A stretch of DNA of 64,000 nucleotides from contig JAGXFR010000012.1 of the NCBI GenBank assembly GCA_024637155.1, positions 25,495 through 89,494 on the forward strand, given 5' to 3'. Below, piece by piece: positions 1 through 8,193 of this stretch. Origin of the DNA: Burkholderiaceae bacterium. GTDB taxonomy: Bacteria; Pseudomonadota; Gammaproteobacteria; Burkholderiales; Burkholderiaceae_E. The first letter of the stretch is position 1. Each line of letters starts with the position of its first letter. Position numbers and translations under genes: made by a program. The notes below the pieces were generated by a model. It worked only from the letters and a program-made list of their open reading frames with translations. It made no database searches and had not been told where the DNA came from.

Positions 1-1062
1 CACGAGGGTGCGCGCGTAGTCGGCACCGAAGGCGAAGTCGTCCGTCACGACCAGCCCCGCGCCGCTCGCGTGCTCGGCCACGCACGCCGGGCTCGGCAGC
101 ATGCCGCCGGGGAAGATGTCGCGCTGGATGAAGTCGGTGCCGCGACGGTAGCGCGCGAAGAGCTCGTCGGCGATCGTGATCGACTGCACCACGCAGCGTC
201 CGCCGGGCTTGAGTCGCGCCGAGAGCTGCGCGAAATAGGTCGGCCAGAAACGCTCGCCGACCGCCTCGATCATCTCGATCGAGACCACATGATCGTAGGT
301 GCCGCGCGCGTCGCGATAGTCGCAAAGCTCGAAGTCGACGCGGTCCGCGAAGCCACCGCGGATGGCCCGAGCGCGGGCGAAAGCCAGTTGGGCAGGAGAC
401 AGGGTCAGCCCGACGACGCGGCAGCCGAACTCGAGCGCCGCAACCTCGGCGAAACCGCCCCAGCCGCAGCCGAGCTCGAGAATCGTCTGTCCGGGACGGG
501 CGTCGATCTCCTTGAGAATGCGGCGGTACTTGCGCAACTGGGCGGTCTCGAGCGCTTCGTCGGGATCGGCGAACACCGCAGCCGAATAGGTCATCGTGGG
601 GTCGAGCCAGAGCGCGTAGAAGTCGTTGCCCAGATCGTAATGGGCCTCGATGTTGCGCCGCGCGCCGCGGCGGGTGTTCGTGCGCAGCAGGTGCAGCAGG
701 CGATGTCCGAGCAGGCGGAACATGCGTCCGTAGATCGCGGCGCCCAGCGCGGCGCGATTGCGCGTCAGCAGCGTAAGCAATCCGCTGAGATCTTCGGTGT
801 CCCAGCGAGCGTCCATCCAGCACTCGGAAAAGCCGATGTCGGCGCGGGCGAGCATCTCGTCGAACACCTGGTGGTCGCGCACCCGCAGGTGGGCGACCAG
901 CGCGCCGTTGCCCGTGCGCACCTGCGTGCCGTCGGGCAGCTCCACGGCGAGCGCGCCGCCTTCCAGGCGGTCGAGCAATTCCAGCGCGAGTCGCGTTCCG
1001 CGCGGCAGGCGCCGCTGTGCAAGGCGTTCGACAGTGTGCAGGGTCGGTTCCAGGGCATGCAT
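1..1062 (-). CDS. cfa: Cyclopropane-fatty-acyl-phospholipid synthase (3' end outside window)
   Basis: SAM-dependent enzyme that methylenates double bonds of unsaturated acyl chains in membrane phospholipids. The 354 visible codons carry the family block YDLGNDFYALWLDPTMTYS, the SAM-binding loop ELGCGWGGFAE and the later segment SIEMIEAVGERFW, as in the Cfa family (about 380 residues in E. coli), so only a short C-terminus is missing. The ATG at 1062 overlaps the stop of the DUF1365 gene as TGATG, and GAGGAG lies just upstream; both fix the start. It is the third gene of the leftward operon controlled from 3272-3374. Family assignment is firm; light control is inferred from the regulator next door. 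Confidence 0.93.
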   Translation of the reverse strand, partial: MHALEPTLHTVERLAQRRLPRGTRLALELLDRLEGGALAVELPDGTQVRTGNGALVAHLRVRDHQVFDEMLARADIGFSECWMDARWDTEDLSGLLTLLTRNRAALGAAIYGRMFRLLGHRLLHLLRTNTRRGARRNIEAHYDLGNDFYALWLDPTMTYSAAVFADPDEALETAQLRKYRRILKEIDARPGQTILELGCGWGGFAEVAALEFGCRVVGLTLSPAQLAFARARAIRGGFADRVDFELCDYRDARGTYDHVVSIEMIEAVGERFWPTYFAQLSARLKPGGRCVVQSITIADELFARYRRGTDFIQRDIFPGGMLPSPACVAEHASGAGLVVTDDFAFGADYARTLV

Positions 1063-1850
1063 CAGGAAATCTCCTCAACGGGGGGTGCCGGCTTGCGATG
1101 GAAAGTCACGCGCCGCGCGAACAGGCGCAGGGCCTGCCAGTGGATGCGGGCGACGACGCCCAGCACCATGAAGGGGTAGCGAACCAGCCAGTGCGCCATC
1201 GTCGCGGCGTTGAGCGCCTGCGCGCGGCCGGACACATGCGTGCTCAGCTGCAGCACGCCGCCGTCCCACAGGTCGATCGCCACCGCATGCGCCGCACCGC
1301 GGCCACCGAAGCGAAAACGATATTCCCCGCGCACCGGGAAGAACGGCGAAACGTGCAGGCGCTTGCGCGCGAGCAGTTCGTCGCGGGAGCGAATCGCTCG
1401 CAGGTCGGGGTGATGAACCAGATAGTTGTGGCGCTCTCCAAAGGTGTTGTTCACCTCGACGAGCACCGCGCGCAGCGCGCCGGCACGATCGTGGCAGAAC
1501 CAGAAACTCACCGGGTTGAACACGTGGCCGAAGCAGCGCGGCATGGCGTGCAGCACGACCTCGCCGTCGCAGGCTCCGGAGGCGCCGTGCGCAGAGAGCA
1601 CGCGCCGCACCCACGGCAGCAGCGGCGAGCCGTCGCGCGGACCGTGATCGCGGTTGCGAAAGGAAAAGATGTTGGCGCGCTCGATCCCGAGCAACGGCAC
1701 GTCGATCTCGTCGATGCGCGACAGCGGGAGGCGCAGAAACGCCGCCGGATAGACGAAGCGATGGTGCGCCTCGACGTGGCGCTCGTGCACCACCTCACCG
1801 AAGCACGCAGCGGGCGCGGTGCGCGCGTTCATCGGGACGGCGTTGCTCAC
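1062..1850 (-). CDS. DUF1365 family protein
   Basis: DUF1365/COG3496 protein of unproven biochemical function, about 262 residues. Recognisable family blocks are the N-terminal HERHVEAHHRFVYPAAF, then FGHVFNPVSFWFC, EVNNTFGERHNYL and RKRLHVSPFFP. The GTG at 1850 overlaps the upstream TGA (GTGA), which supports it as the start; an in-frame ATG at 1832 is the alternative. The stop overlaps the cfa start by one base, so the three genes are translationally coupled. The family is habitually found between a COG2907 oxidoreductase and a Cfa-like methyltransferase, which suggests a role in modifying membrane fatty acids; that role is inference. Confidence 0.88.
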   Translation of the reverse strand: MSNAVPMNARTAPAACFGEVVHERHVEAHHRFVYPAAFLRLPLSRIDEIDVPLLGIERANIFSFRNRDHGPRDGSPLLPWVRRVLSAHGASGACDGEVVLHAMPRCFGHVFNPVSFWFCHDRAGALRAVLVEVNNTFGERHNYLVHHPDLRAIRSRDELLARKRLHVSPFFPVRGEYRFRFGGRGAAHAVAIDLWDGGVLQLSTHVSGRAQALNAATMAHWLVRYPFMVLGVVARIHWQALRLFARRVTFHRKPAPPVEEIS

Positions 1851-3271
1851 GCGGCCTCCGGCAGCCGGGCCGGCGCGCGTGACGGATTCTCTCTGGCGCC
1901 CGGGTCCGCAACGGGTACGTCCCACGGAACCCCGACCCCGAGCCCGGCGGCGACCGCTACCGCCGAGCGCAGCCCGTCCTCGTGAAAGCCGTAGCCGGTC
2001 CACGCGCCGGCGAACCAGCTGCGCTTGTGGCCCTGAATCCGCGGCAGCGCGCGCTGGGCGGCAATGGCGTCCTGATCGAACACCGGGTGCGCGTATTCGA
2101 TGCGCTGGATCAGCTTGTCGGCGGCCGGGGCGATGAAGGGATTGAGCGACACCACCACCGGGGAAGCGAAGGGCAGCGGCTGCAAGCGGTTGATCAGATA
2201 GCTGACCGATACCGGCCGTTCATCCGGCGCGCCGGCACCCGCCAGATAGTTCCATGCCGACCAGACCTTGCGCCGGCGCGGCAGCAGCGCGGCGTCGGTG
2301 TGCAGCAGCGCGACGTTTTGCTGATAGCGCACCGCGCCGAGGATCCGACGCTCGTCGGCGGTGGCGTTGTCACCGAGGATCGCGAGCGTCTGATCGCTGT
2401 GGCACGCGAACACCACCTCGTCGAAATGCTCGACGCCCGTGCGGGTGCGCACCCGCACGCCGCCGGCGGCACGCGCCACGCCGAGCACCGGCGTGGCCAC
2501 ACGCACATCATCGAGCTGCGCCACGATCCGGCGCACATAGCTGCGCCCACCGCCTGCCACGGTGAGCCACTGCGGCCGATCGGCGATCTGCAACAGGCCG
2601 TGGTTGCGGCAGAAGCGCACGAAGGTCGCCAGCGGGTAGTCGAGCATCGTACGCGTCGGGCACGACCAGATCGCGGCGGCCATGGGCAACAGATACCAGT
2701 CGCGGAATTCGACGCCATAGCGCTCGGCGGCAAGGTATTCGCCCAGGCTGAGTGCGGGCATCGCACCGTGCGCCGCAAGCCGCGTCGTCGCGCGATTGAA
2801 GCGCAGGATGTCGCGCAACATCACGAGGAAGGCCGGGCGCAGGAAGTTGGCGCGCTGCGCGAACACGGTGCCCAGATCCGCGCCGGCCCATTCGATCGCC
2901 GGGTCCGCGAGGCTCACCCCGAAAGTCATCTCGCTGGCCACGGCCTGCACCTCGAGCTGCTCGAAAAGCGCGCACAGGTGCGGATAGGTCCTGCGGTTGA
3001 AGACCAGGAAGCCGGTGTCGACCGGATGCGAGCGCCCTTCCAGCTGAACGTCGACGGTATTGGTGTGCCCGCCGCAGCTTGCGCCGGCCTCGAACAGGGT
3101 CACGCGAGCGTCCTTGCGCAGGAGCCACGCTGCGCCCAGCCCGGCAATTCCGCCGCCGACGACAGCGATACGGGTCGCGGCGCCGGCGCGCTTGCCGCGC
3201 GCTGCGCCAGAGGCCGCTGCGCCGGCACCAAGACCGAGCGAGACGGGCATCCTTGCGTAGCTTTGATCCAT
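1847..3271 (-). CDS. FAD/NAD-binding oxidoreductase, COG2907 (amine-oxidase-like)
   Basis: 474-residue flavoprotein of the COG2907 amine-oxidase-like group. The dinucleotide-binding motif VVGGGIAGLGAAWLL lies near residues 37-51 and is followed by FEAGASCGGHTNTVD, which normally contacts FAD. Typical later blocks are DTGFLVFNRRTYP and the C-terminal GAWTGYGFHEDGLRSA. An N-terminal tail of about 33 residues precedes the Rossmann motif. AAGGA sits upstream of the ATG. It is the first gene of the leftward operon with DUF1365 and cfa, about 100 bp from the divergent MerR/B12 regulator. The substrate is unknown; the operon points to membrane lipid. Confidence 0.88.
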   Translation of the reverse strand: MDQSYARMPVSLGLGAGAAASGAARGKRAGAATRIAVVGGGIAGLGAAWLLRKDARVTLFEAGASCGGHTNTVDVQLEGRSHPVDTGFLVFNRRTYPHLCALFEQLEVQAVASEMTFGVSLADPAIEWAGADLGTVFAQRANFLRPAFLVMLRDILRFNRATTRLAAHGAMPALSLGEYLAAERYGVEFRDWYLLPMAAAIWSCPTRTMLDYPLATFVRFCRNHGLLQIADRPQWLTVAGGGRSYVRRIVAQLDDVRVATPVLGVARAAGGVRVRTRTGVEHFDEVVFACHSDQTLAILGDNATADERRILGAVRYQQNVALLHTDAALLPRRRKVWSAWNYLAGAGAPDERPVSVSYLINRLQPLPFASPVVVSLNPFIAPAADKLIQRIEYAHPVFDQDAIAAQRALPRIQGHKRSWFAGAWTGYGFHEDGLRSAVAVAAGLGVGVPWDVPVADPGARENPSRAPARLPEAA

Positions 3272-3284
3272 CGATCCTTACCTT

Positions 3285-3299
3285 TTTGTCCTGGACAAA
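3285..3299. promoter_or_regulatory. Perfect 7-bp dyad, candidate LitR operator O1
   Basis: TTTGTCC, one T, then GGACAAA form a perfect inverted repeat between the leftward promoter and the oxidoreductase start codon. A weaker copy lies at 3361-3373. The position fits an operator for the neighbouring MerR-family regulator; the assignment is inference. Confidence 0.5.
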
Positions 3300-3305
3300 C
3301 AGTGA

Positions 3306-3334
3306 TTGACGGCCCAATATAAGTGCGTTATAAA
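3306..3334 (+). promoter_or_regulatory. Sigma-70-type promoter of the litR-like gene
   Basis: TTGACG (3306-3311), a 17-bp spacer and TATAAA (3329-3334). Each hexamer is one mismatch from consensus. Transcription would begin near 3341, ahead of the ATG at 3375. Confidence 0.65.
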
Positions 3335-3344
3335 GGGTTGTCAA
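3316..3344 (-). promoter_or_regulatory. Sigma-70-type promoter of the oxidoreductase-DUF1365-cfa operon
   Basis: On the minus strand TTGACA (3344-3339), a 17-bp spacer and TATATT (3321-3316). The -35 is perfect and the -10 is one mismatch off. It is interleaved with the rightward promoter, so polymerase cannot occupy both at once. Confidence 0.65.
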
Positions 3345-3360
3345 GCCTTTCATCTTTTTG

Positions 3361-3373
3361 TTGTCCACGACAC
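3361..3373. promoter_or_regulatory. Imperfect dyad, candidate LitR operator O2
   Basis: TTGTCC, A, CGACAC repeats the O1 pattern with 4 of 6 paired positions and ends one base before the regulator's ATG. Together with O1 it flanks both promoters. Confidence 0.35.
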
Positions 3374-3374
3374 T

Positions 3375-4301
3375 ATGGATTCCACAATCGACAATTCCTC
3401 CCCCCTGAACATCGCCGCGGTCGCTCGCGACACCGGCCTGACGCGCGACACGCTGCGGGTCTGGGAGCGGCGTTACGGCTTCCCCGCGCCGGACCGGGAC
3501 GAGCACGGCGAACGCCTCTACCCGGCACCGCAGGTTGAAAAGCTGCGCCTGATCCGTCGGCTGATCGACCAGGGCCGGCGCCCGGCGAAGATCATCGGTG
3601 CGAGCACCGCCGAACTGCTGGCGCTGATCGCCGAGCAGGCGAACGCCGACCCTGCGCCGGCGGCGGACGGGTCGATCCTGTCCCACGTGAGGCTCAGCCG
3701 CAGCATGGAACTCGGCAGCGCGCTGCGTCAGGCACTGCTCAAGCAGGGCCTGCAGCGCTTCGTCGCGGACACGATCGCGCCGCTCAACCACGCGATCGGC
3801 GAAGCGTGGCTGCGCGGGGAGATCGGTGTCGCGGAGGAGCACCTGTACGCGGAACACGTGCAGAACGTCTTGCGCGGCGCAATTGGCGCCCACCCTTCGG
3901 ACGGGGGCAGCCCGCGCGTGCTGCTCACCACGCTGCCCGACGAGCAGCACGTGCTGGGCCTGCTGATGGTGGAGTCGACGCTGGTTCCCGAGGGCGCATC
4001 GTGCCTTTCGCTGGGCACCCGCACGCCGCTTGCGGACATTCACCAGGCGACGCGGAACGGCGGCTTCGACGTGGTCGGCCTGTCGTTCAGTACCGCCTAC
4101 CCGCTGCGCCAGGCGGTGGCGGGGCTGCTGGAACTGCGCGCAATGCTCGCGCCCTCGATCTCGATCTGGGCCGGCGGCGGCGCGCTGAGCGGAAAGCAGA
4201 AACAGGTCCCGGGCGTGCGCGTGATCGAGGATCTCGCCGATCTGCTCGCCGCGCTTGCCGAGTGGCGCGCTGCGCAGGAATCCCCAAGCCGCCCCGCGTG
4301 A
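3375..4301 (+). CDS. MerR-family regulator with cobalamin-binding domain (LitR/CarH-type photoreceptor)
   Basis: Predicted light-responsive repressor, 308 residues. Residues 11-80 form a MerR winged helix (NIAAVARDTGLTRDTLRVWERR). Residues 110-170 form the B12-capping helix bundle with W145-x9-E155-H156. The Rossmann-type B12 domain has E190-x-H192-x-x-G195, then 41 residues to S237-F-S239, then 27 residues to G267-G268, matching the base-off cobalamin signature. H192 would be the lower cobalt ligand. The residue after the Trp, a His that I recall ligating cobalt in illuminated Thermus CarH, is Leu146 here. ATG 3375 fits the MerR start; the upstream in-frame start at 3306 lies inside the promoter. 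Its divergent target is the lipid operon. Confidence 0.88.
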   Translation: MDSTIDNSSPLNIAAVARDTGLTRDTLRVWERRYGFPAPDRDEHGERLYPAPQVEKLRLIRRLIDQGRRPAKIIGASTAELLALIAEQANADPAPAADGSILSHVRLSRSMELGSALRQALLKQGLQRFVADTIAPLNHAIGEAWLRGEIGVAEEHLYAEHVQNVLRGAIGAHPSDGGSPRVLLTTLPDEQHVLGLLMVESTLVPEGASCLSLGTRTPLADIHQATRNGGFDVVGLSFSTAYPLRQAVAGLLELRAMLAPSISIWAGGGALSGKQKQVPGVRVIEDLADLLAALAEWRAAQESPSRPA

Positions 4302-4304
4302 GCT

Positions 4305-4326
4305 GCGCGGCGCCGCGGCGCCGCGC
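4305..4326. terminator. 22-bp perfect palindrome between convergent genes
   Basis: A fully self-complementary GC-only stretch (GCGCGGCGCC at its left arm) lies in the 40-bp gap between the litR-like stop (4301) and the convergent gene's stop (4342). It could be a bidirectional RNA hairpin, but there is no T-tract, so intrinsic termination is uncertain. Confidence 0.45.
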
Positions 4327-4341
4327 GATCCCGAAGACCCC

Positions 4342-5001
4342 TCAGCGACGGGCCAGGCGGTAGCGCCGGAGCGCCGCGCTCGGCTCGATTCCGCTGGTCA
4401 GCCGCGGATCGTCGATGGGTTTGCCGAACTTCATCTCCACCGGGATCACGCCTGCCCAAACCGGCAGCGCATAGTCGGGTTCGTCATCCACCGGCGGACC
4501 GGTGCGTACCTTGGCCACCGCTTCGGTGAGCGGCATCGCGAGCACCGTGGTCACCTTGAGTTCCTTGGCGCTCGGCGCTCGCAATTCGGCGTTGCGGCCC
4601 GGGTACATGCGCTCCATGAAGGCGTCGAGCGCGGCGAGTTTGTGCGCCGGATCTTCGACCTTGCGCGCGGTGCCAAAGGCCATCACCGAGCGGTAGTTGA
4701 CCGAATGGTGAAAACCGCTGCGCGCCATCACCAGCCCGTCGATGTGCGAGACGGTTACGCAGCAAGGCACGCCAGCCTCGAGCGTGCGCAGCATCTGGCT
4801 CGCGGCGGAGCCATGCCAGTACAGGGTGTCGCCCTCGCGCCAGTAGGAGGTCGGCGTCACGAAGGGCTGGCCGTCGATCACGTAACCGACGTGGCAGACG
4901 CAGCCGGCGTCGAGGATCGCGTAGACCGTCTCCCGGTCGTAACGGCCGCGTTTGGGAAGCCGGCGCAGCCGGGTGCGGGGGGTCGGTTTATAGTCGCTCA
5001 T
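4342..5001 (-). CDS. Pyridoxamine 5'-phosphate oxidase-fold protein, NimA-like
   Basis: 219-residue split-barrel flavin-binding protein of the nitroimidazole-resistance (NimA)/PPOX-like group. The opening RLRRLPKRGRYDRETVYAIL, then HVGYVIDGQPFVTPTSYWR, LYWHGSAASQML and HHSVNYRSVMAFG are typical blocks. The ATG at 5001 starts closer to the family consensus than the in-frame ATG at 5016. It is a single gene, convergent with the B12 regulator and upstream of nothing obvious. The physiological substrate of these proteins is generally unknown; a resistance function should not be assumed. Confidence 0.82.
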   Translation of the reverse strand: MSDYKPTPRTRLRRLPKRGRYDRETVYAILDAGCVCHVGYVIDGQPFVTPTSYWREGDTLYWHGSAASQMLRTLEAGVPCCVTVSHIDGLVMARSGFHHSVNYRSVMAFGTARKVEDPAHKLAALDAFMERMYPGRNAELRAPSAKELKVTTVLAMPLTEAVAKVRTGPPVDDEPDYALPVWAGVIPVEMKFGKPIDDPRLTSGIEPSAALRRYRLARR

Positions 5002-5068
5002 CGGCGCATTATGCATGGTCCGGCACCCAGTGCACGCACCCTCATGCGCGACGCACCGGGCGCCGGAT

Positions 5069-6607
5069 TTAACCGTTGCCCCCCGAAACCTGAGCTTCGG
5101 CTGCCGTGATCCGCTGCAGGCCCCGCTTGCGAAAGCGTGAGACCACCACCCCGGCGATCAGCAGCGCCGAAGCCGCGACCATCGTCGCGCTGATGGGACG
5201 CTCGAGGAACACCATCAGGTCGCCGCGCGAGAGCAACACGGCACGCCTGAAGTTCTCCTCCATCAGCGGCCCGAGCACAAAGCCGAGAAGCAGTGGCGCC
5301 GGCTCGAAACCCAGCCGCAACAGCATGAAGCCGCAGATGCCGAAGAACAGCACCGTGCCGACGTCGAACAGGTTGTTGTTGACGCTGTAGACGCCGATGG
5401 CGATGAAGAACAGCACCGACGGAAAGATGATGCGATAGGGGATGGTGAGCAGGCGCACCCACATGCCGATCAACGGCACGTTGAGGATCAACAGCAGCAA
5501 ATTGCCGACCCAGAAACTGGCGATGAGTCCCCAGAAGATGTCGGGCCGTTCGGTGATCAACTGTGGGCCGGGCTGAATGCCGTGAATGATCATCGCACCC
5601 AGCATCAGGGCCATCACGGTGTCCCCGGGGATTCCGAGCGTCAGGGTGGGAATGAAGGCCGTCTGCGCGGCTGCGTTGTTCGACGCCTCGGGGCCGGCGA
5701 CGCCTTCGATCGCGCCCTTGCCAAAGCGCTCGGGGGTTCTGGAAACCTTCTTCTCGACAGCGTAGGACATGAACGATGCGATCGTCGTACCCGTGCCGGG
5801 CAGAATGCCGAAAAACGCACCGATGCCCGTGCCGCGCAGGATCGGGAGCAACGAACGCCGGATATCACCCTTTGCCGGTCGCATTGAGCGCGCTGATACG
5901 CCTTCCCGGTTCACGGTGGCGTCACCGATGCGGTTGACGTTGCGCAGGCTTTCGGCCACGCCGAACAGTCCCATCGCGATCGCGACGATGCTGAGCCCGT
6001 CGGCCAATTCGGCGAAACCGAAGGTAAAGCGGGTGATGCCGGTGTTCACGTCCGTGCCGGTGACGCCCAGGATCAGCCCGATCACGACCATCGCCACACC
6101 CTTGACCGGCGAGCCGTGCGCGAGCGTGGAGGCAGCCAGAAGCCCGAGCGCCATGATCGTGAAGTATTCGGCCGCGCCAAAGCGAAAGGCCAGTTCGACG
6201 ATGAGCGGCGAGAAGAACACCATGATCAGGATCCCGACGCAGGCCCCGATGAAGGAGGCGAACATCGCCATGAACAGCGCCGTTCCCGCCTTACCCTGTT
6301 TGGCCAGTGGATGCCCGTCGAGGCAGGTGACGGCGTGGGATGCCACCCCGGGAACATTGAGCAGGATCGAGGTGGTTGCACCGCCATATTGGGCGCCGTA
6401 GTAGAGGCCGGCGAGCATCATCAGCGCCGCCGCCGGCTCGATGCTGTAGGTCAGCGGCAGCAGCATCGACATGGCGGCCAGCGGGCCGATGCCCGGAAGC
6501 ACCCCGATGACGTTGCCGATGAAAACCCCGATGAACGAATACATCAGGTTGCCCGGCGTCAGCGCGGTGGCGAAGCCCCCCCAGAGATCGAGGAATGCCT
6601 GCATCAT
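5069..6607 (-). CDS. tctA: Tripartite tricarboxylate transporter, large permease TctA
   Basis: 512-residue inner-membrane permease with about 11-12 hydrophobic segments. TctA hallmarks are GVLPGIGPLAAMSML near residue 38, [14 protein letters not shown] near 74, GILPGTGTTIASFMSY near 260 and GPEASNNAAAQTAFIPTL near 305. It carries the carboxylate across the membrane by cation symport with TctB, receiving it from the TctC receptor. The ATG at 6607 overlaps the TctB stop (ATGA). It is the last gene of the FAH-tctC-tctB-tctA operon. Confidence 0.95.
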   Translation of the reverse strand: MMQAFLDLWGGFATALTPGNLMYSFIGVFIGNVIGVLPGIGPLAAMSMLLPLTYSIEPAAALMMLAGLYYGAQYGGATTSILLNVPGVASHAVTCLDGHPLAKQGKAGTALFMAMFASFIGACVGILIMVFFSPLIVELAFRFGAAEYFTIMALGLLAASTLAHGSPVKGVAMVVIGLILGVTGTDVNTGITRFTFGFAELADGLSIVAIAMGLFGVAESLRNVNRIGDATVNREGVSARSMRPAKGDIRRSLLPILRGTGIGAFFGILPGTGTTIASFMSYAVEKKVSRTPERFGKGAIEGVAGPEASNNAAAQTAFIPTLTLGIPGDTVMALMLGAMIIHGIQPGPQLITERPDIFWGLIASFWVGNLLLLILNVPLIGMWVRLLTIPYRIIFPSVLFFIAIGVYSVNNNLFDVGTVLFFGICGFMLLRLGFEPAPLLLGFVLGPLMEENFRRAVLLSRGDLMVFLERPISATMVAASALLIAGVVVSRFRKRGLQRITAAEAQVSGGNG

Positions 6608-7089
6608 CCGCCCCAGGTGAAGAGGGGGAAGCGCACCCCCAGGAAGTACCAGAAGATCACGACCGCGACGATCGTCATGACTGCGGCCAGCAGCGCGGCG
6701 CCCAAGACGGAATTGCCGCGATCGCCAAGGGCCGCGATAAAGACCAGCGCGAAGGTAGCGGGGATCATGCCACCGTAGTTGCCCAGCACAAGGAAGGCGA
6801 CGATGCCCCCGATGATGCAGCCCCAGCCGCGCGGGTCAACCGCGGCGCGGGTTTCCTCCTCCCGCTCCTCCGCACTTCCCAACGCCGGGACCAGCAGCAG
6901 CAGAAAACCCAGCCCGGCGAGGATCAGTCCGAGCGCGGTGGGGTAGAAGCCCGGACCCATCTGGGCCAGAAGGCCGATGGGGTAGCCCGACCCACCGGCT
7001 GCGACCGCGCCCCCGAGCGCGATCAGCAGCAGGGCGGATTTCACGTCACGGTGTCCGCGGCGGACCGGGACCTCGACATCGTTGTTCAC
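6604..7089 (-). CDS. tctB: Tripartite tricarboxylate transporter, small permease TctB
   Basis: 161-residue protein with four predicted membrane helices and the weakly conserved TctB layout (SALLLIALGGAVAAG at helix 1, MGPGFYPTALGLILAGLG leading into helix 2). It pairs with TctA. GTG start at 7089; the gene lies 34 bp after tctC and overlaps tctA by four bases, so stoichiometric expression with the large permease is expected. Confidence 0.88.
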   Translation of the reverse strand: MNNDVEVPVRRGHRDVKSALLLIALGGAVAAGGSGYPIGLLAQMGPGFYPTALGLILAGLGFLLLLVPALGSAEEREEETRAAVDPRGWGCIIGGIVAFLVLGNYGGMIPATFALVFIAALGDRGNSVLGAALLAAVMTIVAVVIFWYFLGVRFPLFTWGG

Positions 7090-7123
7090 GACAACTTCCC
7101 CCTGAGGGTGCGGCGATCCTGAG

Positions 7124-8110
7124 CTACTGCGCCTTGCCGATGCGCTGCACCACCGACGCCATCGATTTGGCGTCAGCCTGCACGAAACGTTCGAAATCCG
7201 GTGCGTCCTGATACTGGAAGTAGGTGCCGGCCGTGATCAGCGCCTGCGTTGCGCGCGGATCCTGCGATGCGAACTTGGCCGCCTGCCGAAGCTTCTCCAA
7301 CACCGCCGGCGGCGTACCCGCGGGAGCGAACAAGCCCGCCCACTGAGAGTAGCCGATCGGGACCCCGAGTTCCCGGAGGCTGGGAACATCAGGCATCACC
7401 GCGAGGCGGCCTTCGCCCCAGTGGGCCAGCGCCCGCAGTTTGCCGGCCTTGATGTGCTGAATCACGCTGGCCGGGCCCGTCGAGAGCGCGTCGACCTGTT
7501 CGGACAGCAAGGCCAGCACGGCCGGGCCGGCGCCCGTGTAGGGGACGTGCAGCAGGAAGCTCGAGGTGGCACCCTTGAACTGCTCCATGGGCACGTGCAT
7601 GGTGCCGTAGTTGCCGGACGAGCCGAAAGTCACCTTCCCTGGATTGGCTTTCACGTGGGCAATGAATTCGGCGTAAGTCTTCCACGGGCTTTCCGCGCGG
7701 ACCACCAGAACGGTCGGATCGGCGGTGAAACGCGCAATCGGCTTGAGCTGGTCGAGCTGGTAGAGCGGGGTGCGCTTGAGGATCTTGTCCGCCTCGGGCA
7801 GCACGACGATCGACGAGAGGCCGATCAGCACCGTGTAGCCGTCCGGCTTGGCTTTCGCCACGTAGCCCATGCCGATACCGCCGCCCGCCCCCCCCTTGTT
7901 CTCGACGATCACCGACTGCTTCAGGTAACGACCCATCGCCTCGGCCATCGGTCGCCCGACGGTATCAGCCACGCCGCCTGGTGGGAACGGCACCACCATG
8001 ACGACGGAACGGCTCGGGTAGCCTTCATCCGCCAGGGACAAGGGGGCCGTTGCCACGGCCAGCACGGGAATGCTCACTGCCAAAAGAACTGCGCGGCCTG
8101 CCTTCATCAT
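7124..8110 (-). CDS. tctC: Bug-family periplasmic receptor TctC
   Basis: 328-residue solute receptor. The start at ATG 8110 is preceded by AGGAGA and gives a signal peptide (MMKAGRAVLLAVSIPVLAVA) ending near ADEGYPSR. Bug-family blocks include VVPFPPGGVADTVGRPMA, VENKGGAGGGIGMGYVAKA, PDGYTVLIG and FAPAGTPPAVLEKL. It would bind a carboxylate and deliver it to TctAB. Of the four transporters here it is the one coupled to an FAH-family hydrolase, which suggests an aromatic-derived or keto-acid substrate; this is inference only. Confidence 0.93.
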   Translation of the reverse strand: MMKAGRAVLLAVSIPVLAVATAPLSLADEGYPSRSVVMVVPFPPGGVADTVGRPMAEAMGRYLKQSVIVENKGGAGGGIGMGYVAKAKPDGYTVLIGLSSIVVLPEADKILKRTPLYQLDQLKPIARFTADPTVLVVRAESPWKTYAEFIAHVKANPGKVTFGSSGNYGTMHVPMEQFKGATSSFLLHVPYTGAGPAVLALLSEQVDALSTGPASVIQHIKAGKLRALAHWGEGRLAVMPDVPSLRELGVPIGYSQWAGLFAPAGTPPAVLEKLRQAAKFASQDPRATQALITAGTYFQYQDAPDFERFVQADAKSMASVVQRIGKAQ

Positions 8111-8193
8111 CTCGGTCTCCTGCGTTGTACACGCTCTTGTAGGGTCCCGCTCGGGTTCGGAACCGGTCGCGGCGGGTTGTGCCCGCCGATTCG

